DNA of 5,306 nucleotides, taken from Reyranella sp. (GTDB lineage: Bacteria; Pseudomonadota; Alphaproteobacteria; Reyranellales; Reyranellaceae). Shown here piece by piece: positions 1 through 5,306 of the stretch; within the stretch, counting starts at the first letter, position 1; every line of letters starts with the position of its first letter. A model generated the notes under the pieces. The model made no database searches, was not told the DNA's origin, and saw only the letters and a program-made list of their open reading frames with translations. A program made the translations under genes and the position numbers. The stretch lies in assembly GCA_016780605.1 (NCBI GenBank), contig JADHLS010000465.1:1-5306 (forward strand), written 5' to 3'.

Positions 1-232
1 GAAAGTGGCGGCGGGTATCGACGAACAGGATCGGTGTAGCGGGATCGATCGTTGCCACCAAGTGCAATAGTACCGCGGACTCCGCGCCGAATGACGAAAC
101 GACCGCCACTCTATTCGGATAGAGATCACGCAGTACTACTAACAATATCTCGAGAGCTTCAGCATCGCCAAAGCGGGCTTGCAGTTCGATGGTGAGGCTT
201 GCCAGCTGATCACCTTCGCTCGGGACATTCAT
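1..232 (-). CDS. cysH: CysH-like phosphoadenylyl/adenylyl-sulfate reductase, N-terminal part (cut by window edge)
   Basis: Family role: cytoplasmic reduction of PAPS or APS to sulfite in assimilatory sulfate reduction. The minus strand reads from ATG at 232 through 77 open codons to the left edge, so the C-terminal part is missing. The protein begins MNVPSEGDQLASL, then has an amphipathic helix. Residues about 46-60 (VVSSFGAESAVLLHL) match the PP-loop nucleotide-binding motif of the family, and residues 67-77 (PILFVDTRRHF) match the following strand and the usual DTG motif. A Shine-Dalgarno-like GGGAG lies about 6 nt before the ATG, which supports this start, although the frame stays open for some 40 codons upstream. 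Two oddities: the DTG glycine is Arg here, and a run of codons rare in GC-rich rhizobia (ATA, TTA, GTA, AGA, CTA) suggests transfer or decay. PAPS and APS specificity cannot be told apart from this fragment. Confidence 0.78.
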   Translation of the reverse strand, partial: MNVPSEGDQLASLTIELQARFGDAEALEILLVVLRDLYPNRVAVVSSFGAESAVLLHLVATIDPATPILFVDTRRHF

Positions 233-978
233 CTTGCGCTCCCAATTGCAGAGACAAAGCGCGGTACGGCATCGCAGTCGCGCCCGCTTCAGGCGGTCGG
301 CATGCGCCGCCGTCTCGGCGCACCTGATCACGGCACACTTAGAGTTGAATTAGCACAGACATCGTCAGTGCAGCTGCGCGCGTCTTCACTGCTTCCCGCA
401 TAATCCGCCTACAGCGACTGCGGCCCAGGTCGCTGGCTCGCTTCTTGGGGCACGCATTGAGATCGGCACGGTCGCCTTTATCGCCGCAGCATAGAGAGCG
501 GTCCACTAAGGCAGATCAACAACCAATTCGATCCGCGGCCCGTTCGATGCGATATCGCTTCTCAATCTCTTTGGCGCCCGCTTTCGATTTTGTATCGCCC
601 GCAGATATTTCCGGATGATGACGCGGCCTTCTCCGGAATGCCGACATGACCGACGAGCCTCGTCGCCGGTTCGTCGAAGGTCTCCGGCTGGCAGGAGTCC
701 CTGAATGACCGAGCGCCGTCTCGGTGAGATCCTGGAAAATTATGGGTCATGCGCGCTTCTGGCCCAAGGCGGACATCCCGCGTTGGTTCAGAAGCTGACG
801 TTTGGATTTCTTGAGCCGCGGTCCGCTTCGGACTGGCTGCTTGAGCTACATCAAGGCGGACCAGGCGGCCGAGGTGGAATTAGAAATCTCGCCAGCATGG
901 CATGAGACCGACGGCAAAGGTGGCCGTGAAACTGTGTCTGTCACTACGCTGGATCACGAGGTTGCAAGCAGATCACCC
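233..978. other. Gene-poor intergenic region between cysH-like gene and dehydrogenase
   Basis: About 750 bp with no protein I recognise on either strand. The part next to 232 must hold the promoter of the cysH-like gene, but I see no convincing -35/-10 pair. The only ORF with a good ribosome-binding sequence is 705-905 (66 codons, AGGAG at 693-697). It overlaps repeat-like DNA and resembles no known family, so I do not call it a gene. Between about 740 and 870 there are repeated GCGGAC/GTCCGC-type modules, part of a decayed intergenic repeat. The rest (233-700) looks like non-coding or heavily decayed sequence with irregular stops in all frames. Confidence 0.5.
740..777 (+). repeat. Decayed copy of hairpin intergenic repeat (copy 1)
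   Basis: This stretch starts with TTATGGGTCA, the same ten bases that start the repeat at 2097. It ends with CTTCTGGCCCAAGGCGGACA and two more bases, which match the end of the 2097-2164 copy at 17 of 22 positions by hand count. The central part of the other copy, including most of its hairpin, is missing. TGGGTCA and TGGCCCA still form an imperfect inverted repeat. Both copies point the same way and flank the dehydrogenase gene. The resemblance to repeats common between Bradyrhizobium genes is from memory. Confidence 0.5.
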
Positions 979-2073
979 ATGATGGTGTCGCGCAATCGGG
1001 TTGTTCAAGTCAGCCGCTTCGGCGGGCCCGCGAGGCTAGAGGTGGTTGACGCTCCCCTACCGACCGCCGGCAGGGGGGAGGTGCGGGTGCGAGTGCTCGC
1101 CTCGAGCCTCAATTACACCGAGGTGTTGATTCGGCGCCATCTGTACCCGCAAACGATGCGCCTCCGGCCACCGTTCGTAATGGGCTACGATGTCGTCGGG
1201 AAAATCGATCAGCTCGGCAATGGCGTGCGCGACTTTCAGATTGGCGACCGCGTGGCCGACATGACGGTGGTCGGGTCGAACGCCGATTACCGTACCCTCC
1301 GTGCGGACGACGTGGCCCGTGTGCCGGTGGGCGTCGACGCGGCGGAGGCGGCCACGCTGATTTTGAGCTGGACGACCGCGTACCAACTTCTGCACCGCGC
1401 GGCCCGAGTCCAGCGAGGCCAGCGCGTGCTCGTGAACGGCGCCGCCGGCGCCGTTGGACAGGCGCTGCTCGTGCTCGGGAGACTGGCCGGTCTCGAACTG
1501 TGGGGCACCGCGCGCGGCAAGCACACGGCACTCGTTCGAGAGCTCGGCGCAACGCCGATCGACTACCAGCGTGAGGACTTCACGCGCGTCGTGCCAGGCG
1601 GGTTCGACGTGATCGTCGACGGCATTGGCGAAGACGGCTATCGCCGCTCGTATGCGGCGCTCAAGCGCGGCGGCCTGCTCTGCGCCATCGGCTTCTCGGC
1701 GAGCGTGCAGGCACAGCGTCGCATGCTCCCTATCGTGATGGAGATTGCGCGCCTGTACCTTTGGAGGCTGTTGCCCGGCGGCAAGCGTGCCTGCTTTTAC
1801 TCGGTAAATGTGATGCGAGCGCGACATCCCACCTGGTTCAAGGAGGATTTGGAGCGGCTGCTCGGTCTACTCGCAACTGGCGCCATCCGGCCGCGCGTCG
1901 CCGATCGGATCTCCTTCGACGAGGTCCCCGAGGCTCACTGCCGTCTCGAAGCGGGCGGTCTCGAAGGCAAGCTCGTGCTGTGCCCGGGGATCTCCACTCG
2001 CGCCGTGACCAGCGTGCTGCCTGACAACGACGCTGGCGTCGAGGACTCGAGAAGTTCCCTCGAGGGCGGATGA
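979..2073 (+). CDS. Zinc-independent medium-chain dehydrogenase/reductase (quinone oxidoreductase-like)
   Basis: A 364-residue protein if started at ATG 979 (a second ATG follows at once at 982). It matches the medium-chain dehydrogenase/reductase superfamily, close to NADPH quinone reductase/VAT-1-like members. An N-terminal GroES-like domain (about 8-125) contains LNYTEVLIRR (44-53) and the MGYDVVGKIDQLGNGV stretch ending in GDRV (68-92). A Rossmann domain (about 130-290) carries the cofactor-binding NGAAGAVG (153-160). No catalytic or structural zinc ligands are visible, which fits the zinc-less branch. The likely reaction is NAD(P)H-dependent reduction of a quinone or an activated enone; the substrate is unknown. 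The frame is open upstream to a TTG at 802, but family similarity starts at about residue 7 here, so 979 is preferred. GTG at 934 is an alternative, and neither start has a strong Shine-Dalgarno sequence. The family normally ends near GKLVL (330-334); the 30 residues after that have no family likeness. It is not visibly in an operon. Confidence 0.85.
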   Translation: MMVSRNRVVQVSRFGGPARLEVVDAPLPTAGRGEVRVRVLASSLNYTEVLIRRHLYPQTMRLRPPFVMGYDVVGKIDQLGNGVRDFQIGDRVADMTVVGSNADYRTLRADDVARVPVGVDAAEAATLILSWTTAYQLLHRAARVQRGQRVLVNGAAGAVGQALLVLGRLAGLELWGTARGKHTALVRELGATPIDYQREDFTRVVPGGFDVIVDGIGEDGYRRSYAALKRGGLLCAIGFSASVQAQRRMLPIVMEIARLYLWRLLPGGKRACFYSVNVMRARHPTWFKEDLERLLGLLATGAIRPRVADRISFDEVPEAHCRLEAGGLEGKLVLCPGISTRAVTSVLPDNDAGVEDSRSSLEGG

Positions 2074-2096
2074 TCGAACAGTCGACTCAACTTCCG

Positions 2097-2164
2097 TTAT
2101 GGGTCAAAAGCAGGCAACCGTGGGCAACGGCAGAAACTTCTGCTTTTGACCCAAAGCCGACGTC
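2097..2164 (+). repeat. Hairpin intergenic repeat (copy 2) with perfect 14-bp inverted repeat
   Basis: TGGGTCAAAAGCAG at 2100-2113 is exactly complementary to CTGCTTTTGACCCA at 2140-2153, with a 26-nt loop. It begins 26 nt after the dehydrogenase stop. No run of T follows either arm, so it is not a typical intrinsic terminator, though the transcript would fold. The sequence after the right arm (AAGCCGAC) continues the similarity to the shorter copy at 740-777. It resembles the dispersed hairpin repeats found between genes in Bradyrhizobium (recalled, not searched). Confidence 0.7.
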
Positions 2165-2278
2165 GAGGCTGCTAAAGTCGGTTTATGATCCAGAGCTGAT
2201 TGAGGTTTCATCGCTTCCCGCAGGACAACAAGCGCCTGACTAGAAGATTGCCCCTCCGATATGCTTCCCTCTCAGCCA

Positions 2279-2285
2279 GGGGAGG
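2279..2285 (+). promoter_or_regulatory. Ribosome-binding site GGGGAGG of the substrate-binding protein gene
   Basis: A strong purine-rich Shine-Dalgarno sequence ends three bases before ATG 2289. The spacing is short, but the match is good and it selects this start over the ATG at 2261, which is in another frame. Confidence 0.6.
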
Positions 2286-2288
2286 CAA

Positions 2289-3287
2289 ATGGAACGCGGT
2301 CATCTAGGGAGGCGCGAGTTCGTCGCTCTGATCGGCGGTGCGGCGGGCGCATCGCCGCTCGCCGCTCGTGCGCAATCGACGGCCAAGCCTGTGATTGGAT
2401 TTCTCAGCATCCGCTCCGCTGCGGATTCTGCAAGGCTCGTCGCCGCCTTTGCGACAGGATTGGAAGAAGCCGGTTTTTCAAATGGCAAAGACGTTCTTGT
2501 CGATTATCAGTTCGCCGAGGGCCGGCTGGAGCGATTACCAAGCTTGGCGGCTGAACTCGTCCGCAAGCCCGTGGCAGTCCTCGTGACGGCAGGTGGCTCG
2601 AACTCGGCCGTCGTGGCCAAGGCCGCGACATCCACCATACCCATAGTATTTGTGATCGGCGGCGATCCGGTTGCGCTGGGCCTGGCCACGAGCCTGTCCC
2701 GTCCGGGCGGCAATGCCACGGGTATGACGATGATCACCGGGGACCTCGCTTCGAAGCGCCTGGGATTGTTACGGCAACTCGTGCCGAAGGCCACCACCTT
2801 CGCGGCGCTCACCAATCCCAGTACGCCGGAAGGTCAGGCGCAGGCGGCCGATATGCGCGCGGCGGCGCAGGCGCTGGGACTGAGGCTCCACTTGCTGGAA
2901 GCAAGTGACGAGAGCGGAATCGACAATGCGTTTGACGCCCTTGTTCGCCACAAGGTCGACGCCTTTCTGCTTGGTAGCGATCCGGTCTTCGATGTTCATC
3001 GAGACAGGATCATCTCCCTCGTCGCGGCAGCCGGAGTTCCCGCAATCTACCAGTTTCGCGACTTTGCGATTGCTGGCGGGCTCATGAGCTACGACCCGGA
3101 TATCAGCGACGCCTATCGCCAGGCTGGTCGATATGCGGGCCGGGTCTTGAAAGGGGCAAAGCCGGCTGACCTACCGATCCAGCAACCGGCAAAGTTTCAG
3201 TTCGTCATCAATCTCAAGACAGCGAAGACGCTTGGCCTCGACGTCCCCCAGACCCTGCTTGCGCATGCGGACGAGGTGATCGATTAG
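2289..3287 (+). CDS. ABC transporter substrate-binding protein (ABC_sub_bind/TrpX-like), exported
   Basis: A complete 332-residue periplasmic binding protein, the usual length for this family (PF04392). The leader contains GRREFVALIGG (7-17), a twin-arginine-like motif, followed by a short hydrophobic stretch and an AARAQ cleavage site (likely after Ala28). The mature part starts with PVIGFLS (34-40). Family landmarks include a GDPVALGLATSLSRPGGNATG segment (125-145), YDPD near 268-271, the P-x-QQP-x-KFQFVIN stretch (about 296-308), and a C-terminal KTAKTLGLDVPQTLLAHADE. The role is capture of a small solute in the periplasm for import; TrpX-type relatives bind aromatic amino acids, but the ligand here cannot be told. 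No permease or ATPase gene lies within the window, so it is an orphan here, as is common for the many copies in Bradyrhizobium-type genomes. Confidence 0.92.
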   Translation: MERGHLGRREFVALIGGAAGASPLAARAQSTAKPVIGFLSIRSAADSARLVAAFATGLEEAGFSNGKDVLVDYQFAEGRLERLPSLAAELVRKPVAVLVTAGGSNSAVVAKAATSTIPIVFVIGGDPVALGLATSLSRPGGNATGMTMITGDLASKRLGLLRQLVPKATTFAALTNPSTPEGQAQAADMRAAAQALGLRLHLLEASDESGIDNAFDALVRHKVDAFLLGSDPVFDVHRDRIISLVAAAGVPAIYQFRDFAIAGGLMSYDPDISDAYRQAGRYAGRVLKGAKPADLPIQQPAKFQFVINLKTAKTLGLDVPQTLLAHADEVID

Positions 3288-3772
3288 GGGTTTCTACCGT
3301 GGGTCACGCCGCTTGTCGCCGAACATTGACTGCTCATGGCCCTTCTCGGACGAACTGATCCCCGCGACGAGCTTACTCGGCATTGCTGGCGGTGTAGAGT
3401 CGGCGACGCATCGTTTCCTCGCCGGCGAGCCAACCAAGAGCCATAGTCATGCCAACGCGGGACTGGCCGAGATCGGCCATCTGGTGTCGTGCAACCGCGA
3501 CGGCGCGTTCTGCGAGGGCGACGACCCCAAGCTCAAGCTCGAGCGCATAAGGTCCAGGTAGCCTCCGAGGCCCACTGCCTGCCCCCAAACCTGGAAATCC
3601 CGGTCGCCCGAAATCGAAAAGCCCCTGGCAAAGGGCAGGTAGAAGACCGGGCCGACATACGTCGCGTGTCCTGCCAGAGCGTCATTAGCCGCTCCCGCTC
3701 CTGGCACTACTGAAAATGGCAGTGACGGGACCGTCTTCGATCTAACCATCGAGCCGCGATTTGGCACGTGGC
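3288..3772. other. Unassigned segment with coding-like frames on both strands, possibly decayed gene(s)
   Basis: About 485 bp between the substrate-binding gene and the insertion sequence. On the plus strand a frame from TTG 3313 to 3561 (82 codons) has GC-rich third positions. On the minus strand one frame is open across 3447-3772 (includes TYVGPVFYLPFARGF), and another at 3373-3588 includes LELGVVALAERAVAVARHQ. None has a good ribosome-binding site or a family I recognise. The two minus frames overlap, and a single frameshift could join them, so a decayed minus-strand gene is possible. Chance frames in GC-rich DNA are an equally valid explanation. No terminator is seen after the substrate-binding gene. 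Confidence 0.35.
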
Positions 3773-3785
3773 TAGAGCGGGATGA
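3773..3785. repeat. Left target-site TA plus 11-bp terminal inverted repeat of the IS630 element
   Basis: TA followed by GAGCGGGATGA. The 11 bases are perfectly complementary to the right end. Beyond them the two ends diverge. The transposase stop codon lies only a few bases inside this end. Confidence 0.88.
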
Positions 3786-3787
3786 CT

Positions 3788-4387
3788 CTAAGTTCGAGCA
3801 TATCCTGCTTTGGCGAAGTAGTTGGCACACTCGGTGGGCTGGACAGCTGGGAGTAGGTCGGCGAGAGCGGCGTAGATTGCGTCTTGGGTGCGCCGTGCCG
3901 CTTTTCGTAAGCCGTGTTTGAGTTTGGAGAAGAGCATCTCGATCGGATTCAGATCAGGCGAGTACTTGGGGAGGAAGAAGAGCTTTACCCCGACTGCCCT
4001 GAGGGCGCGTCGGACGGCACTGCTGCGATGCGAGCCGAGATTGTCCATGATGACGATGTCGCCGGGCTGCAGGGTCGGGATGAGGACCTGGTCGACGTAG
4101 AGGCGGAAGCTCTCGCCGTTGATCGGGCCCTCGAGCAGCCAGGGCGCCTCGACCCGATCGTGGCGCAGGGCGGCGAGGAAGGTCATGGTCGTCCAGCGAC
4201 CATGCGGCACCTTGGCTGGCAGGCGCTGGCCGAGCGGGCTCCAGCCGCGCAGAGGAGCCATGTTGGTCTTGGTCCAGGTCTCGTCGATGAAGACGAGCCG
4301 GGTCGGATCAATGCGACCCTGGTAGGCGGTCCATTGTTGGCGCCGACGCGCTACGTCCGGGCGATCCCGCTCGCTGGCGACCAACAT
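3788..4387 (-). CDS. IS630 transposase, second frame (DDE catalytic part, OrfB)
   Basis: A 199-residue frame carrying the catalytic domain. The DDE residues are visible: Asp35 in FIDETW, Asp115 in IVIMDNLGSH, and Glu150 in YSPDLNPIE, with 34 residues between the last two, as expected for IS630. NMAPLRGW (42-49) and the C-terminal FSKLKHGLRKAARRT (153-167) are also family features. An ATG at 4387 lies just after the seven-A run, but the protein is most naturally made as the second half of a frameshifted product, since family members continue from SYKKK straight into LVASERDRPDVARRR. No separate ribosome-binding site is obvious. All catalytic residues are present, so the enzyme could be active. 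Confidence 0.92.
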   Translation of the reverse strand: MLVASERDRPDVARRRQQWTAYQGRIDPTRLVFIDETWTKTNMAPLRGWSPLGQRLPAKVPHGRWTTMTFLAALRHDRVEAPWLLEGPINGESFRLYVDQVLIPTLQPGDIVIMDNLGSHRSSAVRRALRAVGVKLFFLPKYSPDLNPIEMLFSKLKHGLRKAARRTQDAIYAALADLLPAVQPTECANYFAKAGYART

Positions 4388-4731
4388 CTTTTTTTGTAAC
4401 TCAGCTTCTCATCGTGAACGAACTGCCAGACCACACGATAGTCGACGCTCAGCCCGCGCTCAGCCAGCTCGTCGACCAGGCCGCGCAGGGTGAACTCCCT
4501 CTCGCGGCACCGCCGCAGCAGCCACTCCCGGTACTCACCGACCAGCTTCTTCGGTCGATGACCTCCCATCCGGTTCGGGGCAAAGCTGCCGGTCTCGCGG
4601 TACCGGTTCACCCAGCCGATCGCTGTGCTGATCGCCACATCGAACCGGGCGGCCGCCTGATTGCACGACAAGCCTCCCTCCACTGCCTCTATCACTCGTT
4701 GTCGAAGGTCCATCGAATAGGGTGATGCCAT
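4351..4731 (-). CDS. IS630 transposase, first frame (DNA-binding part, OrfA)
   Basis: A 126-residue N-terminal half of an IS630 transposase. It begins MASPYSMDLRQRVIEAVEGG and contains a helix-turn-helix of the kind that binds the element ends (about 22-44, with CNQAAARFDVAISTAIGWV). A GGHRPKKL linker (56-63) and a second helical region (about 79-108) follow. An AGGAGG ribosome-binding site on the minus strand (4741-4746) sits 9 nt before the ATG, which fixes the start. The frame passes SYKK (111-114) at the seven-A run and then ends after 12 residues unlike the family (RCWSPASGIART). The remainder of the normal protein continues in the -1 frame, so a functional transposase needs frameshifting or transcript slippage. 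The fused product would be about 314 residues, typical for the family. Confidence 0.9.
   Translation of the reverse strand: MASPYSMDLRQRVIEAVEGGLSCNQAAARFDVAISTAIGWVNRYRETGSFAPNRMGGHRPKKLVGEYREWLLRRCREREFTLRGLVDELAERGLSVDYRVVWQFVHDEKLSYKKRCWSPASGIART
4389..4395 (-). other. Seven-A slippery run: probable programmed frameshift/slippage site of the transposase
   Basis: The minus strand reads TAC AAA AAA AGA in the OrfA frame. Reading one A twice (-1), or adding one A to the transcript, gives TAC AAA AAA AAG ATG and enters the OrfB frame, restoring the family sequence SYKKK-LVASERD. Many IS630 elements use such A runs. A plain one-base deletion in this copy would look the same. Confidence 0.7.
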
Positions 4732-4811
4732 CCAAGCTGGCCTCCTGCCCAGCCGGTAGGTTGAATCAGATCAACCGACCGTTGGGAATCCCCCTTCGAT
4801 TCCTTCCTGTC

Positions 4812-4824
4812 TCATCCCGCTCTA
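4812..4824. repeat. Right 11-bp terminal inverted repeat of the IS630 element plus target-site TA
   Basis: TCATCCCGCTC followed by TA, mirroring the left end. About 80 bp separate this end from the transposase start, which leaves room for its promoter. Confidence 0.88.
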
Positions 4825-4882
4825 GCCGGTGACGCTCACGGTAGGGAACCGCTCGTTTGCAGGTCGCGGACGCCTTGCATGA
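4825..4882. other. Short spacer between porin stop and IS630 insertion
   Basis: 58 bp downstream of the porin gene (minus strand). It contains only a weak imperfect hairpin, GTGACGCTCAC at about 4829-4839, without a T run, so no clear terminator is seen. The insertion therefore lies after the porin coding region, not in it. Confidence 0.45.
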
Positions 4883-5306
4883 TCAGAACCGCATCGAGAA
4901 GCGCCCGCTGAACACATGCACCGGACCGCGCTGGGTGTTGTAGGCCACGTTGCCCAGATACTGATAGTCGGCGCTGACGACGATGCCCTTGGCGAACTGG
5001 AAGGCATAGTAGGTCTCGAGCACAGTCTCGGAAGCGTAGGAGAGTGCGCCGTCGCCGATCAGGATACCGAGGCCGCCGTTGGCCAGGTAGTTGGCGTGAT
5101 CCCCGGAAATGTTGTTGAAGGCGGCGGCAAGGCCGACCCGATCGTTGGGCCGACCCCAGGCCGTGCCTTTGAGCGACAGGCCGAGCGACACACTGGTATC
5201 GATGTCGGTGAAGGCACTGATCTCGCTGCGGCCATCGTTCCAGCTGAACCGCCCGAACATGCCCAGATCGTCGGTGATCTCCTGCTCGAGGTTGACGTAA
5301 AGGCCA
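4883..5306 (-). CDS. OprB-like carbohydrate-selective porin, C-terminal part (cut by window edge)
   Basis: The minus-strand frame is open from the right edge to a TGA at 4883-4885, giving the last 140 or so residues; the N-terminal part lies outside the window. It matches the C-terminal half of the OprB family (PF04966), outer-membrane beta-barrels for sugar uptake. Alternating strand patterns are clear: GLYVNLEQEITDDLGMFGRF, then a DIDTSVSLGLSLKGTAWGRP stretch, VGLAAAFNNISGDH, GGLGILIGDG, ETYYAFQF, and the final strand ending in SMRF. The C-terminal phenylalanine is the usual signal for insertion by the BAM machinery. The ATG at 5260 is internal and not the start. The coding part is intact, and the IS630 element sits 58 bp past its stop. 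The sugar specificity cannot be told. Confidence 0.88.
   Translation of the reverse strand, partial: GLYVNLEQEITDDLGMFGRFSWNDGRSEISAFTDIDTSVSLGLSLKGTAWGRPNDRVGLAAAFNNISGDHANYLANGGLGILIGDGALSYASETVLETYYAFQFAKGIVVSADYQYLGNVAYNTQRGPVHVFSGRFSMRF

Larger units (their letters stand above)
2074..2288. other. Intergenic region upstream of the substrate-binding protein gene
   Basis: It holds the hairpin repeat (2097-2164) and then about 120 bp leading to the next start codon. A short frame running through the repeat into 2235 (ending PAGQQAPD, then TAG) looks like chance reading of repeat DNA rather than a gene. I cannot point to a convincing promoter, although the substrate-binding protein gene needs one here unless it is read through from upstream. 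Confidence 0.45.
3775..4822 (-). mobile_element. IS630-family insertion sequence, complete, 1048 bp
   Basis: Both ends are defined. GAGCGGGATGA at 3775-3785 is repeated in inverted form as TCATCCCGCTC at 4812-4822, and each end is directly bounded by TA (3773-3774 and 4823-4824). The TA duplication is the hallmark of IS630/Tc1-mariner insertion. The element contains one transposase gene on the minus strand, split into two frames overlapping at a run of seven A residues. The size and gene organisation are normal for the family. Removing the element with one TA restores a continuous GTGGC-TA-GCCGG site. The copy looks recent and possibly active, since the catalytic residues are intact. Confidence 0.93.

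Noticed and set aside
802..978. N-terminal extension of the dehydrogenase from TTG 802
   Set aside because: The extra 59 residues do not resemble the family and overlap repeat-like DNA. Family similarity begins just after ATG 979.
1057..1827. Minus-strand 256-residue open frame
   Set aside because: It lies antisense within the well-supported dehydrogenase, and its His/Arg/Ala-rich product matches no family. It is a GC-rich shadow frame.
2100..2153. Intrinsic terminator for the dehydrogenase gene
   Set aside because: The stem is strong, but no T run follows, the loop is long (26 nt), and the structure belongs to a repeat.
3914..4399. Plus-strand 161-residue open frame
   Set aside because: It is antisense to the IS630 transposase, whose catalytic motifs are unmistakable.
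4883..5260. Complete small porin starting at ATG 5260
   Set aside because: The frame continues upstream to the window edge with OprB-like residues, so this ATG is internal.
1..5306. CRISPR array, tRNA or rRNA genes, defence cassette
   Set aside because: No regularly spaced repeats, no cloverleaf-like sequence and no defence-associated protein were seen on reading both strands.

Overview
The window looks like an accessory stretch of an alphaproteobacterial chromosome, most likely from a Bradyrhizobium-like member of the Rhizobiales (inference). The support is GC-rich coding DNA, an orphan ABC substrate-binding protein of the ABC_sub_bind (PF04392) type with a twin-arginine-like leader, an OprB-type porin, an IS630 element, and a hairpin intergenic repeat of a style I recall from Bradyrhizobium genomes. 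No database search was possible.

Layout from left to right. (1) Positions 1-232, minus strand: the first 77 codons of a CysH-like phosphoadenylyl/adenylyl-sulfate reductase, cut by the window edge. Its codons are AT-rich, and the usual DTG motif reads DTR. (2) Positions 233-978: about 750 bp with no recognisable gene, including one weak small-ORF candidate and a decayed copy of a hairpin repeat. (3) Positions 979-2073, plus strand: a zinc-independent medium-chain dehydrogenase/quinone reductase-like enzyme. (4) Positions 2074-2288: intergenic, with a better copy of the same repeat carrying a perfect 14-bp inverted repeat. (5) Positions 2289-3287, plus strand: a complete, exported ABC_sub_bind substrate-binding protein with no permease or ATPase beside it. 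(6) Positions 3288-3772: about 485 bp with coding-like but unassignable frames on both strands, probably decayed sequence. (7) Positions 3775-4822: a complete 1048-bp IS630-family insertion sequence with 11-bp terminal inverted repeats and a TA target duplication. Its transposase is split into two minus-strand frames that overlap at a run of seven A residues. (8) Positions 4883-5306, minus strand: the C-terminal part of an OprB-like carbohydrate porin, running off the right edge.

The genes do not form an operon or an evident shared pathway. Sulfate assimilation, a redox enzyme, solute capture and an outer-membrane porin sit side by side, separated by repeats, gene-poor DNA and an insertion sequence. 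This fits a rearranged accessory or island region. I did not find a convincing new biological system. The points most worth a second look are the unusual CysH start, the paired hairpin repeats around the dehydrogenase, the exactly defined IS630 insertion with its A7 frameshift site, and the unexplained 3288-3772 segment.
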